Shown: in pieces, positions 32,398 to 43,337 of the stretch
Layout: each line of letters starts with the position of its first letter
How positions within the stretch are numbered: position 1 is the stretch's first letter
Source of the DNA: Diphasiastrum complanatum
Lineage: Eukaryota > Streptophyta > Lycopodiopsida > Lycopodiales > Lycopodiaceae
Assembly (NCBI GenBank): GCA_029204225.1
Contig: CM055103.1
Location: 52,171,145-52,235,144 of the forward strand
Direction: 5' to 3'
Length of the DNA: 64,000 nt
The notes under the pieces: model-generated
The model's input: the letters and a program-made list of their open reading frames with translations, nothing else
What the model was told of the DNA's origin: nothing
The model's database searches: none
Position numbers and translations under genes: made by a program

Positions 32398-33393
32398 TTG
32401 AAGAAAGAGAGAGATACATTAAACATAGATATGCATAAGGTCACTGGAACTCCATTTCATGTTGAGGAGGTGTATGAAACTGATGGAAGATCGATATTCT
32501 ATAATCCATCAAACAATTTATTTGTTGATCTAAATTACTTGCTGAGATACATCGTCACATTCTATGATATAACCTATGAAAAGGTGAATGGCAAAATAAT
32601 CATAGTACTTAAGTTAGATGAGTCAGAAATTGTGAAAGGGCATAAGATGAAGAGGGTTAGTATAACTCTCATGAATGGTGCTCTATCACAAACAGAGAAC
32701 CAAGAAGATTTCAGATTCAGTGTCCAGTCAGAAAATGATGTACGGTGGTTGGCAGCGTTTCAGTTAACTAGCCTCATTATTGCATTACATTCATTGAATA
32801 GTATTAATACATTGTAAACTAAGTCTGATTAATTCTTTGGACAGGTGCTGAAAGAGGATCATGATATATTATCATGGATATTCTCAAGGACATCTTATCC
32901 TAGGATCATCAAGGACCAAATGGATGGAGGACTTCTCAATGTTCCAGGAGTTGAAGACTTCAATGTTGAATGGCACTTAGCAGGTGATTTGAAAACATTG
33001 AAATGTATGTATAATGTCTCTCACGGTGCTACATCAAAACACCCTTGTTTGTACTGCATGAAAATGGCAAAACATGTAACTAGGAGTATAGGTATTACTA
33101 GAGAATATGCAGATCCAAACTGGAAGCCTGTGCTAGCACTCTTCATGCAGAAGTTAGATTAATAGAAAAGATCATTTATCTTCATATAGTTTTTGCTTGG
33201 AATACTAAGCCAGCATCATTAGCAAAGGAAGCTATCTCTCTATTAGAAGATGTTTTATCAAAAGCAAGACTCCATAAAGGACATGTCAAAATTCAAAAAG
33301 ATGAAAAGCTTTTAGGAAAAAATGAGAACATGCCAACTAAGCCATGTTTCCCTGCTAATACCTGCAAAATCACAAGCACCCTGAACTATAGTC
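32398..33393 (+). pseudogene. U2 coding pieces, plus strand: possible DDE transposase core
   Basis: Three open segments in order. 32398-32760: VEEVYETDGRSIFYNPSNNL, KIIIVLKLDESEIVKGHKMK, RVSITLMN. 32845-33162: VLKEDHDILSWIFSRT, then EWHLAGDLKTLKCMYNVSHG, ATSKHPCLYCMKMAK. 33150-33393, another frame: LIEKIIYLHIVFAWN, AISLLEDVLSKARLHKGHVK. A short intron probably lies between the first two. The order D-x(n)-TLMN, EDHDIL, LAGDLK.LK, GATSxxPCxxC parallels the RAG1/Transib-type RNase H core with its zinc-binding insert. That is a by-eye resemblance only. It is decayed, with no complete frame. Confidence 0.5.
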
Positions 33394-34295
33394 TTATCTA
33401 AAAAAATTTGAATGTCCACCATCAAAGACTCTGCTATTTTACACTTAACATTTGAAATCCTATTGTTTATCATTATATGCTCAGTGGATTTGCAAGTCAA
33501 TATTGTGCCCAATGACATTCCTAGTGAAGCATTGTCTTTAATATTTTGAGGAGCTACTAATGCAGATCTGCAAAAAAAACAGATAGTTAACAGAATATCA
33601 CCATAGCTGAAATTAAATCCAAATGTCATTGAAAAACTTACAAAATTCAGAATATGCTTACTTGAATGCACGGATCCTTCTATTTTGATAACCTCCTTTT
33701 GAAAGCGTTTAAATATTCTTGCAACTTTGTCGCTTTCGCTTCTTACTTTCAGCCTTCTTCTTTGCCAAATCCACATCCTTCAATAATTGTAAGTTTTTAA
33801 TACGAATAGACTATAAGACTGATTGCATTTGCTCTAGTTCTGATTTGATATTGATTGTTATCTTCTGTAATGATTCATTATATTTTTTAAGTTGTTCATT
33901 TTCTTCTAACATCTTTTGGAGATGACAATCTCTATTCTCTATTCTGACAATAAGAGGATATCCGAATTAACTCACCTTCTAAAAAGTGAACTTTATTCAT
34001 GTAAAGTTGTTTTCCATGGTTCTGCAATCTTTCACAATATCCTAGTAATCCACTATGCCCATTGCGTATCCATGTAAATAAATGAGTTATTGAAGAGAAT
34101 GTGGGATGTGCCAAAGTGCTTGGATCTTGTGGATATAATGTTCCATCTATCCATAAATCCAAGTTTTTCTTTTACTTCTGCCCTGTAACGAGAACGATCC
34201 TCAACAGATATTTGAATTCCTTTTCCTCCTCTTCTCTGCAAAGGTGCCAAATCAATAGGGATATCCACATGTAGATGATATAATGTCATCATCAA
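33300..34295 (-). pseudogene. U2 coding pieces, minus strand: N-terminal and coiled-coil/NLS part
   Basis: Read downward: PIDLAPLQRRGGKGIQISVE and EDRSRYRAEVKE (34295-34150); DLWIDGTLYPQDPSTLAHPT and LFTWIRNGHSGLLGYCERLQ (34162-33976). Next is a coiled coil, HLQKMLEENEQLKKYNESLQ with SELEQMQ, ending in KDVDLAKKKAESKKRKRQ, a nuclear-localisation-like run (33930-33720). Then, across a GTAAGC...TTTTTGCAG intron, come SALVAPQNIKDNASLGMSL and MVDIQIFLDKTIVQGACDFA (33570-33330). In-frame TAG and TAA stops at former Gln-type codons break it. It could be the N-terminal half of the protein whose core lies inverted next door. Confidence 0.5.
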
Positions 34296-34696
34296 AAAAA
34301 TAATAGAGTAATCAGTTGCATCAAAGTACTATGACCAGATTCTATGAAGCAAAACAAAATACTCATCTTTGATTATATTATATACTATGTACGATCAATC
34401 CAATCTCCATGCTTGTATGCTTGATTTAAATTTGGAAATGCCGCTCATTTTCTCATTCCAATAGGTAGTTGGTGCTCATATTTCATTCTCGTGGAAGGAA
34501 TGCATATGTAAACATTTTGCAATTTTTCCTGATTCGAATTTGGGGATGGCGGTCATATTCTGGATCTCTTGAAAATATTGCCCTTTTCGTAACCAATGGA
34601 GAGAATATTTTTGAGTTTAGTCAAGTTATACTGCGAACTGTTTACAGTTCTTAACTTGGACTATAGACACTGTGGTTAGATCATTGGGAGTTGGGG
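34296..34696. other. No gene recognised
   Basis: AT-rich spacer between U2 and the TIR element. No motif found. Confidence 0.5.
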
Positions 34697-34814
34697 AGGC
34701 ATTGGGAGTGGTGTGGGCAAGCAAATAAACAATATTGTTTTTTTTTTTGATATTTTTCTATATCCTACATGGCATTTTTTAAAGGGTATTTTTGATATTG
34801 AGAACTCCTCTAAT
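34697..34814. mobile_element. Short TIR element (MITE-like), copy 1
   Basis: It begins CATTGGGAGTGGTGTGGGCA and ends GAGAACTCCTCTAATG; the ends are imperfect inverted repeats (CATTRG..GAGT). It shares GGGAGTGGTGTGGGCAAGCA and AATAAACAATATTGTTTTT with 62103-62213. It abuts the end of the Copia-3 coding remains at 34815. Target duplications are not clear. Confidence 0.6.
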
Positions 34815-36869
34815 GTTTTCCAGTTTCCAGATTGTAGAGCTTGTATGCCTTGTGATATGGGGAGTAGCCAACAAAAATCGATTTTGTGCTTTTGTCATCT
34901 AGCTTCTTCCTGAGACCTTCAAGGATCTAAGCATAAGCAATGCAACCAAACACTCTAACATTCTTGCATAATGGTTTCGATCCTATCCACACCTCTTAAG
35001 GTGTCTTGCCATTCAGAGCTTTGGTGATGGATTGATTTTATAGATAGGTGGCTATTGAAACAATTTCTGCCCAAAATTTCTTTGGAAGAGAGGCATGGGG
35101 TGGCACTTTCGATGAGAGTCCGATTCTTCCGTTCAGCTACACCATTGGACTGAGGTGAGTAGCTCGTTGTGAATTGTTGTTGTATTCCGTTGGCCTTGCA
35201 AAACTCCTTTAATTCAGTGGAGATAAATTCTCTCCCTCCATTTGGGTGTAAAGTTTTGATCTTCCTTTGGGTCTGATTTTCTATAGCTTAGGAGGTATAG
35301 AGCTTCTCGTTGGAAAGCAGTCTGCATCGGGCCACATATTTCGCTATGTACAAGATCTAGCAGGCCTTTAAAAGTGGGAACTGAGTCTGAAATGAAAAGA
35401 ATTCTAACATGCTTGTTGATTATACAGCTTTCACATGGAAAAGTTGGCTTGTTGACAGAAGACAGGTCTTGTACTAGTTTTTGATTCAACATTTCTTGAA
35501 TATTATTAAAGTTCAAATGGCCTAATCTGAAATGCCAAATCATATCAGATAATTCGGAGGTAGAAGTGTAAAGATTTTGACTGTTGGAAGAATAATAGTG
35601 GCTGAGTTTGTAGAGGTTGCCACTTCTTCTCCCGAAAGCTAAAACTTTTTAGGTTTTGTCAAGGATGGTGCACCATTTGTATCGAATTCAATCCTTTGAA
35701 CTGAATCAGTGATTCTGCTAACTAAGAGTAGATTCTTGGTCAGATTTGGAACATGGAGAACGTTGGACAACAACTTGACTTTAATCTTTCTGAAATTCAA
35801 TTCTGACTCTTCCTTCGCCTTGACCGAATGTAATGAGTTTTCTCCAAATTGCACAACTCGAGAGTGCTTGAAAGATTTACAATCTTTGAACCAGTCTTGA
35901 TGGTGGTGAGTCATGTGTTGAGTTGCTCCAGAATTGAGATACCAGGGATCGATATCCTTTTGTTCTCTGACCTTGGTCATAAAGGTTGTTTCATCTTCCT
36001 CTTGCTGCTGAATTGAAAAACTGGTTGACGCAGAATTCGCTTGTTGTTGCATCTACTTATTCTTCTCATTGTTGAATTTCAAAGTTCTGCGATCCTTGAT
36101 CTCATGTCCAATTCTCTTGCCGAATCTGTAAAATAGTTTCTGCTTTGATTGGAAAGATAAAGAGTTAGACTTCTACCTTGAGCCAGAATTTGACCCAGAG
36201 CCAAAATTTGAGCCCGAGTCAAAATTCGATCCTAACTACATATTCCTCTTCTTTTTGGATCTAAATTTTTGATTTTTGGAACATAGAGCTTGAGGATCTG
36301 ACCCTGTGCTTGAGGAGGTTGTAGATCTTCTAGCCTCCTCTTGTTGAAGTAATGAAATCGCTTTTGAAAGGGTGATCTTCTCTTGGATTGAAATTGCTAG
36401 GACCCCTTTCTCATAGGCCTTAGGAAGACTCGATAATAGAGTCATGACAACATCGATATCTTCTGCAGTCATCTGCTCCATAAGATTTTGGAAAGTGTTG
36501 ATTGGGTTTGAAACACTTGCTGCTTCAGACATTCTCAGGGTGAAAAATTTCTTCCTCAAATGGAGTTTGGAGGAGATGTCCCTGATATCATAGAGTATTG
36601 CTAGGATGTCCCATGCATCTTTAGTAGTCTGAGCAGCTCTTATGTGACTGATTTGATTGTCTTTGATATTGAGAGTGATCATGCCAAAAGCCTTGCCATC
36701 TTTTAGTCTCCATTTGGTGATAGTTGTTGCATCACCGTTTAACTTCTTTGCCATCAACGATGTCCCACAATTCCTTGGCTAGTAGTATGACCTTCATTTT
36801 GAGCTTCCAGAGATGGTAATTAGTCCCATCGCATCTGTCGATAAGAGAAGAACTAGAAGACGAATCCAT
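34815..36869 (-). pseudogene. Copia-3 gag, protease and integrase (degraded)
   Basis: Same family as Copia-1. Gag starts at 36869 (MDSSSSSSLIDRCDGTNYHL) and breaks near 36745. It goes on as TITKWRLKDGKAFGMITLNI and to LPKAYEKGVLAISIQEK. The zinc knuckle near 36095-36140 reads FYRFGKRIGHEIKDRR, so its cysteines are lost compared with CKYCKRTGHLIKDC of Copia-1. Then come protease LNSGATQHM (D to N at the active site), VLHVPNLTKNLLLVSRI, integrase WHFRLGHLNFN, CESCIINKH, HSEICGPM, and the tail RVFGCIAYA ... KKLDDKSTKSIFVGYSPYHK ending at 34815. RT is absent. Confidence 0.85.
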
Positions 36870-37000
36870 TCTGGTTGAGTGAGATCATTTGTAAAAACAA
36901 TGATTTCAGAATACCGTTGGCTGCACTCTTGCTAGAACGATGTCTTGATAAAGACAAGACATGATAATCCACAATAGAAATACAAATTACTGAACAGTCC

Positions 37001-37012
37001 ACTCTGATACCA
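37001..37012 (-). other. Copia-3 primer-binding site
   Basis: The minus strand reads TGGTATCAGAGT directly after the LTR end, matching plant initiator-Met tRNA with one change at the last base. About 130 bp separate it from the gag start. Confidence 0.8.
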
Positions 37013-37613
37013 TATCGGAAATCGATAGGCTAGTTAGTGGAAGCTCGAACAGGTGCGTGTAGGATCGAAAGCACCACAGACAATAATAGAATATTCAAAT
37101 TGAATGATTCAGACAAATGCACAAATGAATGATATAGTAGTGGGACTGAAATTGCACTCTGATTAATATCAACAATGAGGACAATTGTTTGAAGTAATAA
37201 CTTCAGCTAGTTGAGCATGATAACGTTGGTTACAAAAACTCAAATAATCAGAAGAAGTTTTTTGATGAAGATTCTAGGATTGATATCCTACAAAATATCT
37301 ACAACCCCCTTTTGTTGCAGTTATTACAACCGCCTCATTACAGTTAATGAATGTACAAAGTGGGCGGACTGTCAACATGAGGTCGTTGGGTCGAAATTTT
37401 AGATCGACAGTATCGAAATTTACAAGTATTGAAAAAAAATGTACAATGACTCGAAAAATATAAATTTTTTTGAGTTGATCTAGTATCAAAAAATTCTAGA
37501 AAACTTGACTCTGAGTTTTTCGATCCTCTACTTAGAAATTCGAGCCTTCTGTTTTTGGATTTTCAAGATGCTCATTATTGAATGGATTTGAGGCTGAGTA
37601 TCGAATTCTAACA
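37013..37613 (-). mobile_element. Copia-3 5' LTR
   Basis: It starts TGTTAGAATTCGATACTCAG at 37613 and ends ...CGATTTCCGATA at 37013. It is homologous to the Copia-1 LTR at 8269-8842 (CAAATCCATTCAATAATGAGCAT block). No 3' partner LTR is found. Confidence 0.75.
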
Positions 37614-38235
37614 ATTAGGATGAGTAGAAGGTGATCAAATGCAAAGGAAATGGCTCTCTCTTATAGATTTGAGAGGTTAGCCCACTTCGCTCTAATTGGC
37701 TACTGAAGTTCCATCAGGATCACGATCTTGACCGTCAAGATCAGTTTGTGTTTCTTGAGGAAAAGTTGTGATTTCCATCTAAGGAACATTATAAAAGCTA
37801 AGTTTAAAATACTTTATTAAATAATTGTGCTCCATGGCACTTATTAGCCTAAAGTCCAATGTTGGACTCACGCACCCAGAATGCCAACTGGTCTCGCCTG
37901 ATTCTAATACTTCCGTTATGTAGTGTTTGGGCTTATTGCAGAAGCTTCTTACCATAATCTAGAATATTCCATGTCACACCCAGAATCGGACAACATGCTC
38001 CTGCTGTCCCATGGCACTGCCTCTGACTAGTCCTTGGGATGATGACGAGTCGAACTGTCAAAGTCTGTAGAGAGCATATGTATAGATATATATTTTTGTT
38101 GTGCTCCAAGAAAAATGTAGATATGAGTTCGCTTACTTAAAACCTAAGACTTTATTCAACAACAATCAACAAGAACATGGACTTGCCAAATTTTCAATAA
38201 TAACCATATGAGTCTGGAAGCCATTCCTTATAACC
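37614..38235. other. No gene recognised
   Basis: Non-coding flank. TGTCACACCCAGAATCGGACAACA near 37973 has an LTR-end-like look, but no partner is seen. The low-coordinate end of the LTR that starts at 39336 may lie in this stretch. Confidence 0.4.
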
Positions 38236-38703
38236 TTACTCATCGACAAATGGGTAGTCGCCACCATCCATAAGAGGATCCCAAGATAATATTGGTTGAT
38301 ATTGATACTGATAGATTGACGCTACTTCTCCCAGGGGTACTGTTGTGGTCTCTCTCAATTCATAATGTGGATAGGACATGCTCGCTTGACCGCTTAGTCT
38401 AGCAAGGTATTTGTGGTGTGCTTTAACTTGAAGATTTTCTTCAACAGTCAATCTTACCAATTGAGGACAAGGCGTAAACATTCTAGGCACTGGTTCTTGC
38501 TATACAATTGGCCTTTTTGGGCTTGAATTTCCTGGATTTGGCCTTTTAAGAATGAATAATTCTCCTTTTTGGCACTGTGTTGGTGGTTTGTTGCTTTGTG
38601 GAACAATCAGACAGTTCTCGGAATGGAAACTAACTAGATTTGAGTAAGGCGATACCCAACTAGTCACTACTTGGAAAATAAATAACTTGTTAAGGCTTAC
38701 CAT
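38236..38703 (-). pseudogene. Unidentified coding-like stretch with one stop
   Basis: Two minus-strand frames, 38500-38703 (SNKPPTQCQKGELFILKRPN) and 38236-38490 (QLVRLTVEENLQVKAHHKYL, ASMSYPHYELRETTTVPLGE), are in register and separated by one TAG. Together they make about 150 codons. I do not recognise the protein. It lies inside the presumed LTR downstream of 39336, so it may be fortuitous. Confidence 0.3.
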
Positions 38704-39336
38704 CTAGCAAGGATCAACAATAAACTAGGCTAGCTAAGGCTTCCCATCTAGCAAACCATAAAACTAATACTAACTCCCAAACGGAAATGAAATATACATT
38801 GCAACTAATACTAAGCAAATAATTAATAATGAATATGCCACAATAAAAAACCGATGAAGAGGCGGCAAGAGGAGGCCCGAGCACCTTCCCTCAAGCTATG
38901 CACCTTTCCAAAGGGAATACAATGAAACACAAGGTAATCACAAATTAATTTGTCATAATCCCAAAGTGTTCTTTTACAAGAAAAATGCCTCTCTTCTTAT
39001 AGCAAGAAGGGCCTTCCATAAGCTTCTACTAACTTATGGGATTAGTTTCTAAAACTTGCCATTTTAAGGCTTCTAAACTTCTCAACTTCCAACCTAGAAA
39101 GCCTAAGACTCTAAACTTAGAACTCAAGATAACTTAGGATCGTTTATTTTCTAAGCTTAAGTTTCTAAGTTTAAGTTGTCTAAGTTAAGTTTTCTAACTT
39201 AGAAGTTTAGACTTTTATTAAGTTTCTACCCATGGACTTATAACACACATGCCATGGTAGGAGTTTATTAACAAGTACTCACACATGGACTTACAATACA
39301 CATGCCACGGTGTTTTATTTTACTTTGTTGCTAACA
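38704..39336 (-). mobile_element. 3' LTR start of an LTR element, minus strand
   Basis: On the minus strand, ATTAGGAGGGGGATAA (39337-39352, polypurine tract) is followed by TGTTAGCAACAAAGTAAAAT, an LTR start. The LTR's first about 200 bp match 20560-20745 (AAATAAAACnCnGTGGCATGTG, TTAATAAACTCC.nCCATGGCATGTG). The far end is not resolved. ACTTAG/CTAAGTT-type repeats fill 39100-39220. Confidence 0.65.
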
Positions 39337-39352
39337 TTATCCCCCTCCTAAT

Positions 39353-40045
39353 TGGATTGGTGGTCCCACGCCAATGGCAATATAAAGAATCCCGCTCCTT
39401 ATGGTGTGAGAGGAGTCAAAGTCGGTGCAGCTTGTAGATTGGAACATTTTGTAAAGTGCTGCTCCGTAGGAGATGAAGCTTTGAAGAAATATGAGCGTCT
39501 CCAGAAGATTTGGCTCTTTGATGGGTTGTATTTCCAATTGCCCACACTGAGGATTCAATGGATGATGTACAAGAGTTTGGGTTGTTGAATATGGTATGAA
39601 AGCAACACAAGGTGTGAATGAATGGTAATGAGATGAAGATGAGGTTAAGTGGTAAGATGTGAGTCGGATATGGGGGTAGTGGTGGAGGTGAATGAATGGA
39701 TCAAAGGTTCATTGCTCATAGTTGTATCTTGAAGACATGATGTTGGCAGAATTTTGATTGCAGCTTCTTTGAAATCAATTGTACCGTTGAGAGCTCCATG
39801 AAGGATTGCTTGGAATAGATGCTTGAACAATCACCATTTTTTTTTTTGCATAAAGTAGTGCCCTTTGAATAGTCAACAAATGAATAATTTTTCGAGCTCT
39901 TTAATTGCAAAAACACCACTTGTTCTTTTTGTGAAAATTCTCCAAGGTCCTTTTGATAGTATGCTTGTCTTTGTTCCACGGGAGTTCTTCTTCTTATTTG
40001 TTTCATTGTGCTTGAGAACTTGATGTCATGAAACTCAACATGCAA
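39353..40045 (-). pseudogene. Unrecognised 3' internal region of that LTR element
   Basis: Fragmentary minus-strand frames: MKQIRRRTPVEQRQAYYQKD, NGTIDFKEAAIKILPTSCLQ, IAIGVGPPIQLGGG ending just before the polypurine tract. No pol motif is visible. It may be a non-autonomous element or a heavily decayed 3' ORF. Confidence 0.35.
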
Positions 40046-40924
40046 ATTATAATAGGATCTTTACCAAACTATAGATTCAGACTACAACTTAGAACGACAG
40101 GAGGAATATCTTGTAGGTGTCAATGACAACCATGAAGGGACCGAAACAGTTAAGCATTCAAGACAGCCATGCTTCCTTCGAGATTAGATATTCCGAGTGA
40201 GTCGTGGAACGAGTATCAATGAGTGAGAGAAAAATTATCAGAAAACATTCCACATAGAAAAATAGGAAATTTGATTAAGTTGTTGTGAATACAATGATCA
40301 GATCATGATCTTGTGCCCGAGAATGGTTCATAGTAATAGTGCACAATGTGTTGTGATCTTAGTACGCTAGTTACAGATTGAATATTGTCTCTACTTCTTG
40401 AATTACTTTCACTCTCTCTAAAATCTCTGATCCTATGGAATCAGATAATTCTGATACAATGGAGTTCACTGAGGAACTCTGAATCACACTACCACTAAAT
40501 GACTCTTCATCATCATCTATTGTATATGAAGCGTGTGTTGCCGTTATATATATATACACATGTGACATTTAGAACAACTATGTGGGCACCGAGCATGAAG
40601 TAGTTCAGTTACTGCAAAGTACTGAAATGAATTGTGAAGTGGTCTGCATCGACAGGGCAGAGAAAGAGCTCCATTTTCAATGGTAATAGTTGACGATCGT
40701 CAAAGATGTCGAAAAAGTCGAGTCGAATAGCTCGCCACTGAAAAGATGTTGATGTCAATGTCGATGGAATTGATTGTCAGGATGTCGATGAAGTCAATCC
40801 TACTTATGCAGCAATTCGATGTATTGCACAGACTGTTTGTGCGAGTAAGACTGCATGCTGTTATAGAGAGAGAATATTTACATAGTATATTGATGCTCCG
40901 GAATCGAATTCGGGTGAGTCAGAG
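40046..40924. other. No gene recognised
   Basis: Contains TATATATATAACGG on the minus strand (about 40548-40562) and a GATGTCGAT-rich stretch at 40700-40800 resembling, on the opposite strand, the GACTTCGA repeats of the Copia-1 LTR. No coding region supported. Confidence 0.45.
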
Positions 40925-41190
40925 TGAAGATTAACTCCAACACCTAGGAGCAGAGGGATCACTCTTGTGAAGTCTACAATACCTATCTCTAAGTATGTAC
41001 AAAATTTGAAAATCCTTGGCCATTATGGTGACCCACTTGGCATGAATGGAAATAAAAATGAATCTTCAAAAAACAGGCTCATATAGTCCTTCGCGTCTAT
41101 ATCCTCCATACATTCCGCTTGAATGTCTTTTATCCAATCTGCACTTAATGCAATTATTGCAAAAATCATGCCGAATCTCATATTTGACCA
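40925..41190 (-). pseudogene. Second histone H3-like fragment, joined to Gypsy-1 pol
   Basis: Minus strand from about 41190: SADWIKDIQAEC, then AKDYMSLFFEDSFLF. After a one-base shift near 41040 come HAKWVTIMAKDFQIL, then RDRYCRLHKSDPSAPR to about 40935 and a TAA. Compared with the 28361-29353 protein, AEDYISLFFEDFFLL, HSKRVTIMPKNFQLL and RDRYCRLHVSQPAAPR align in order, including the region just past the histone fold. About five extra residues sit in alpha-2. The N-terminal part is missing. The Gypsy RNase H frame runs into it without a stop at about 41190. Confidence 0.8.
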
Positions 41191-43337
41191 CAACATTTTG
41201 TACTCTCCCATTAAAGAATGATCCAAAATTTCATTTTGATGTTTCGCCAAGTATGCCGCATATTCCTCTATAGATTCTGAAGACGCATTCATTTGTAAAG
41301 ACCGTATTCTCGATAGCGCATCCGCAACTACATTGTCCTTTCCTTTAAGATATTTAATGTTAAAATCATAAGATTGAACCTGTGACAACCATCTCTTTTG
41401 CTTATCATTCAATTGCTTTTGGCTCAAGAAATATTTCAAACTATGATGGTCACTTTTAATCAAAAATTTTGAACCATATAAATAGTGTCACCATTTCTTG
41501 AGGGCATGCACAATTGCCAACATCTCCTTATCATGAGTAGGATATGACGCTTCCTTGTCAGTGAGTTTCCTACTTTCATAGGCAATGACTCCATTTGATT
41601 GACTCAAAATAGCTCCCAAATCTGTGCCACTAGTGTCCACTATAACCATGAAGGGTAAATTAAAATTGGGTTGCACCAGTAAAGGGGCCATTATCAATGA
41701 TTACGTGAGAGTTTCAAAAGCCATCTGAGTTCCCTCTTTCCATTCAAACTTATCCTTCCTCAGGAGATGCGTGAGTGTTGCTACAACTTTCAAGAAGTCC
41801 TGAATGAATCTTCTATAATAGGATGCTAAACCCAGGAATCCTCTCAATTCTCTAACGCTATTAGGTGATTTCCAATTCTTGATTGCCTCAATCTTCTTTT
41901 GGTCCACCTTGATTCCCTCCTTGGACACAATGTGTCTCAAATATTCCACTTCATCTCGAGCGAATTCACATTGGGTTATCTTTGCAAACAACTTGTATTC
42001 TCAAAGAATACTTAAAATTGTATCCAAATGTTTCGCATGCTCTTCCATGTTCCTGCTATATATCAGGATGTCATCAAAGAATACCAACACAAAAAAAATA
42101 AACGTAAGGTTCAAAAATCTGATTCATAAGAGCTTGAAAAGTGGCAGGAGCATAAGTTAATCCAAAAGACATAACTTTGAACTCATAATGTCCCCTGTCA
42201 GTTCAGAAAGCTGTTTTATGCTGATCCTCTTCTTTGACCTTAATCTGATGGTATCCTGAACGTAGATCTATTCTCGAAAAAACACTGGCTCGCTTTAAAG
42301 CATCCAACAAATCATCCACTTTAGGAATTGGATATCTGTTTTTTATGGTCACTTTGTTAAGAGCTCGATAATTTTCAATACACATCCTGAACATTCCATC
42401 TTTCTTCTTAACCAGCAACATGGGAGAGGCAAAAGGTGATTTACTTTGAACAATAAATTCTTGTGAGAGTAACTCCTAGACCTGTTTATGGACTTCTTCT
42501 TTTTCGGCCTTTGATAGTCTGTAAGGTGGTAAATTGACCGGTTTAGTCCTCAATTCCAATTCAATGGGATGGTCCACAAATCTAGTAGGCGGTTCCCCTT
42601 TGGGTAGCTGATCGATCAGCAAACACATCAAAAAATTTACCCAAGATCTTCTGAATCTTTGGATCTTTCACACTTTGTTTTACCTTGGCCAATGGTTTTG
42701 TTTTCACTTTCTTGACTTGTCCTTCAACTTCTTCAATCCTGAGCACAAACATTGCCACATTTGATTTAGACAGCCTTTGAGCCTTCTCCACAGAAATCAG
42801 CTGCAAGGTTGAACGTGGTTGAGTAGATTGAACGCTATGTAGTTCAAATTGGTGTTCTCCTTGTCTAAAGCCCATCAATCCTTGATCGAAATTGATTGTC
42901 ACATTTCCCAAACTTTTAACCCATTCCACCCCTAATATAACATCAATTGGGCCCAGCTCCACAATATGGAATTTCGTTTTAAGAGTATAATCCTCGATTT
43001 GCAACTTCACCATTGCGGTGATGTTATTACAAGGAATTGTTACTCCATTGGCAATCTGGACTCTCATCTTATCACAATGATCCAAAAATGCTAATCCATA
43101 GCTTTGTAATGACCTACTATTAAAGAAGCTATGCGTACTACCACTATCTATTAAACAAAATAATTTCCTTCCATTAATGAACGCTTGCACATGGAAGATT
43201 TTGTTAGAATGGGATCCATTGAAAGCATTTAAAAATATGTTCAATAGTTCAACTTTCTGATCCCTCCTAATGGATCTATCCTGCTATCCGTCGTGTGATT
43301 GATGGTTTGGTGATTCCTCATCGGATGAGGTGTCTTC
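41190..43337 (-). pseudogene. Gypsy-1 protease, RT and RNase H
   Basis: Minus strand, from 43337 down: LNAFNGSHSNKIFHVQAFIN, CLIDSGSTHSFF (protease, 43244-42582); [38 protein letters not shown] (RT, 42421-42203); LFAKITQCEFARDEVEYL-type thumb and ELRGFLGLASYYRRFIQDF (41991-41701); RNase H VIVDTSGTDLGAILSQSNGV, DHHSLKYFLSQKQLNDKQKR and ADALSRI (41697-41290). The D-x-G-x-T-S protease site and the YHQI block are intact, but the F/YxDD box falls in a broken part (VFFDDILIY-like near 42070). Integrase is absent; the H3-like fragment takes its place. The gag lies beyond Copia-2 at 55532. Confidence 0.9.
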
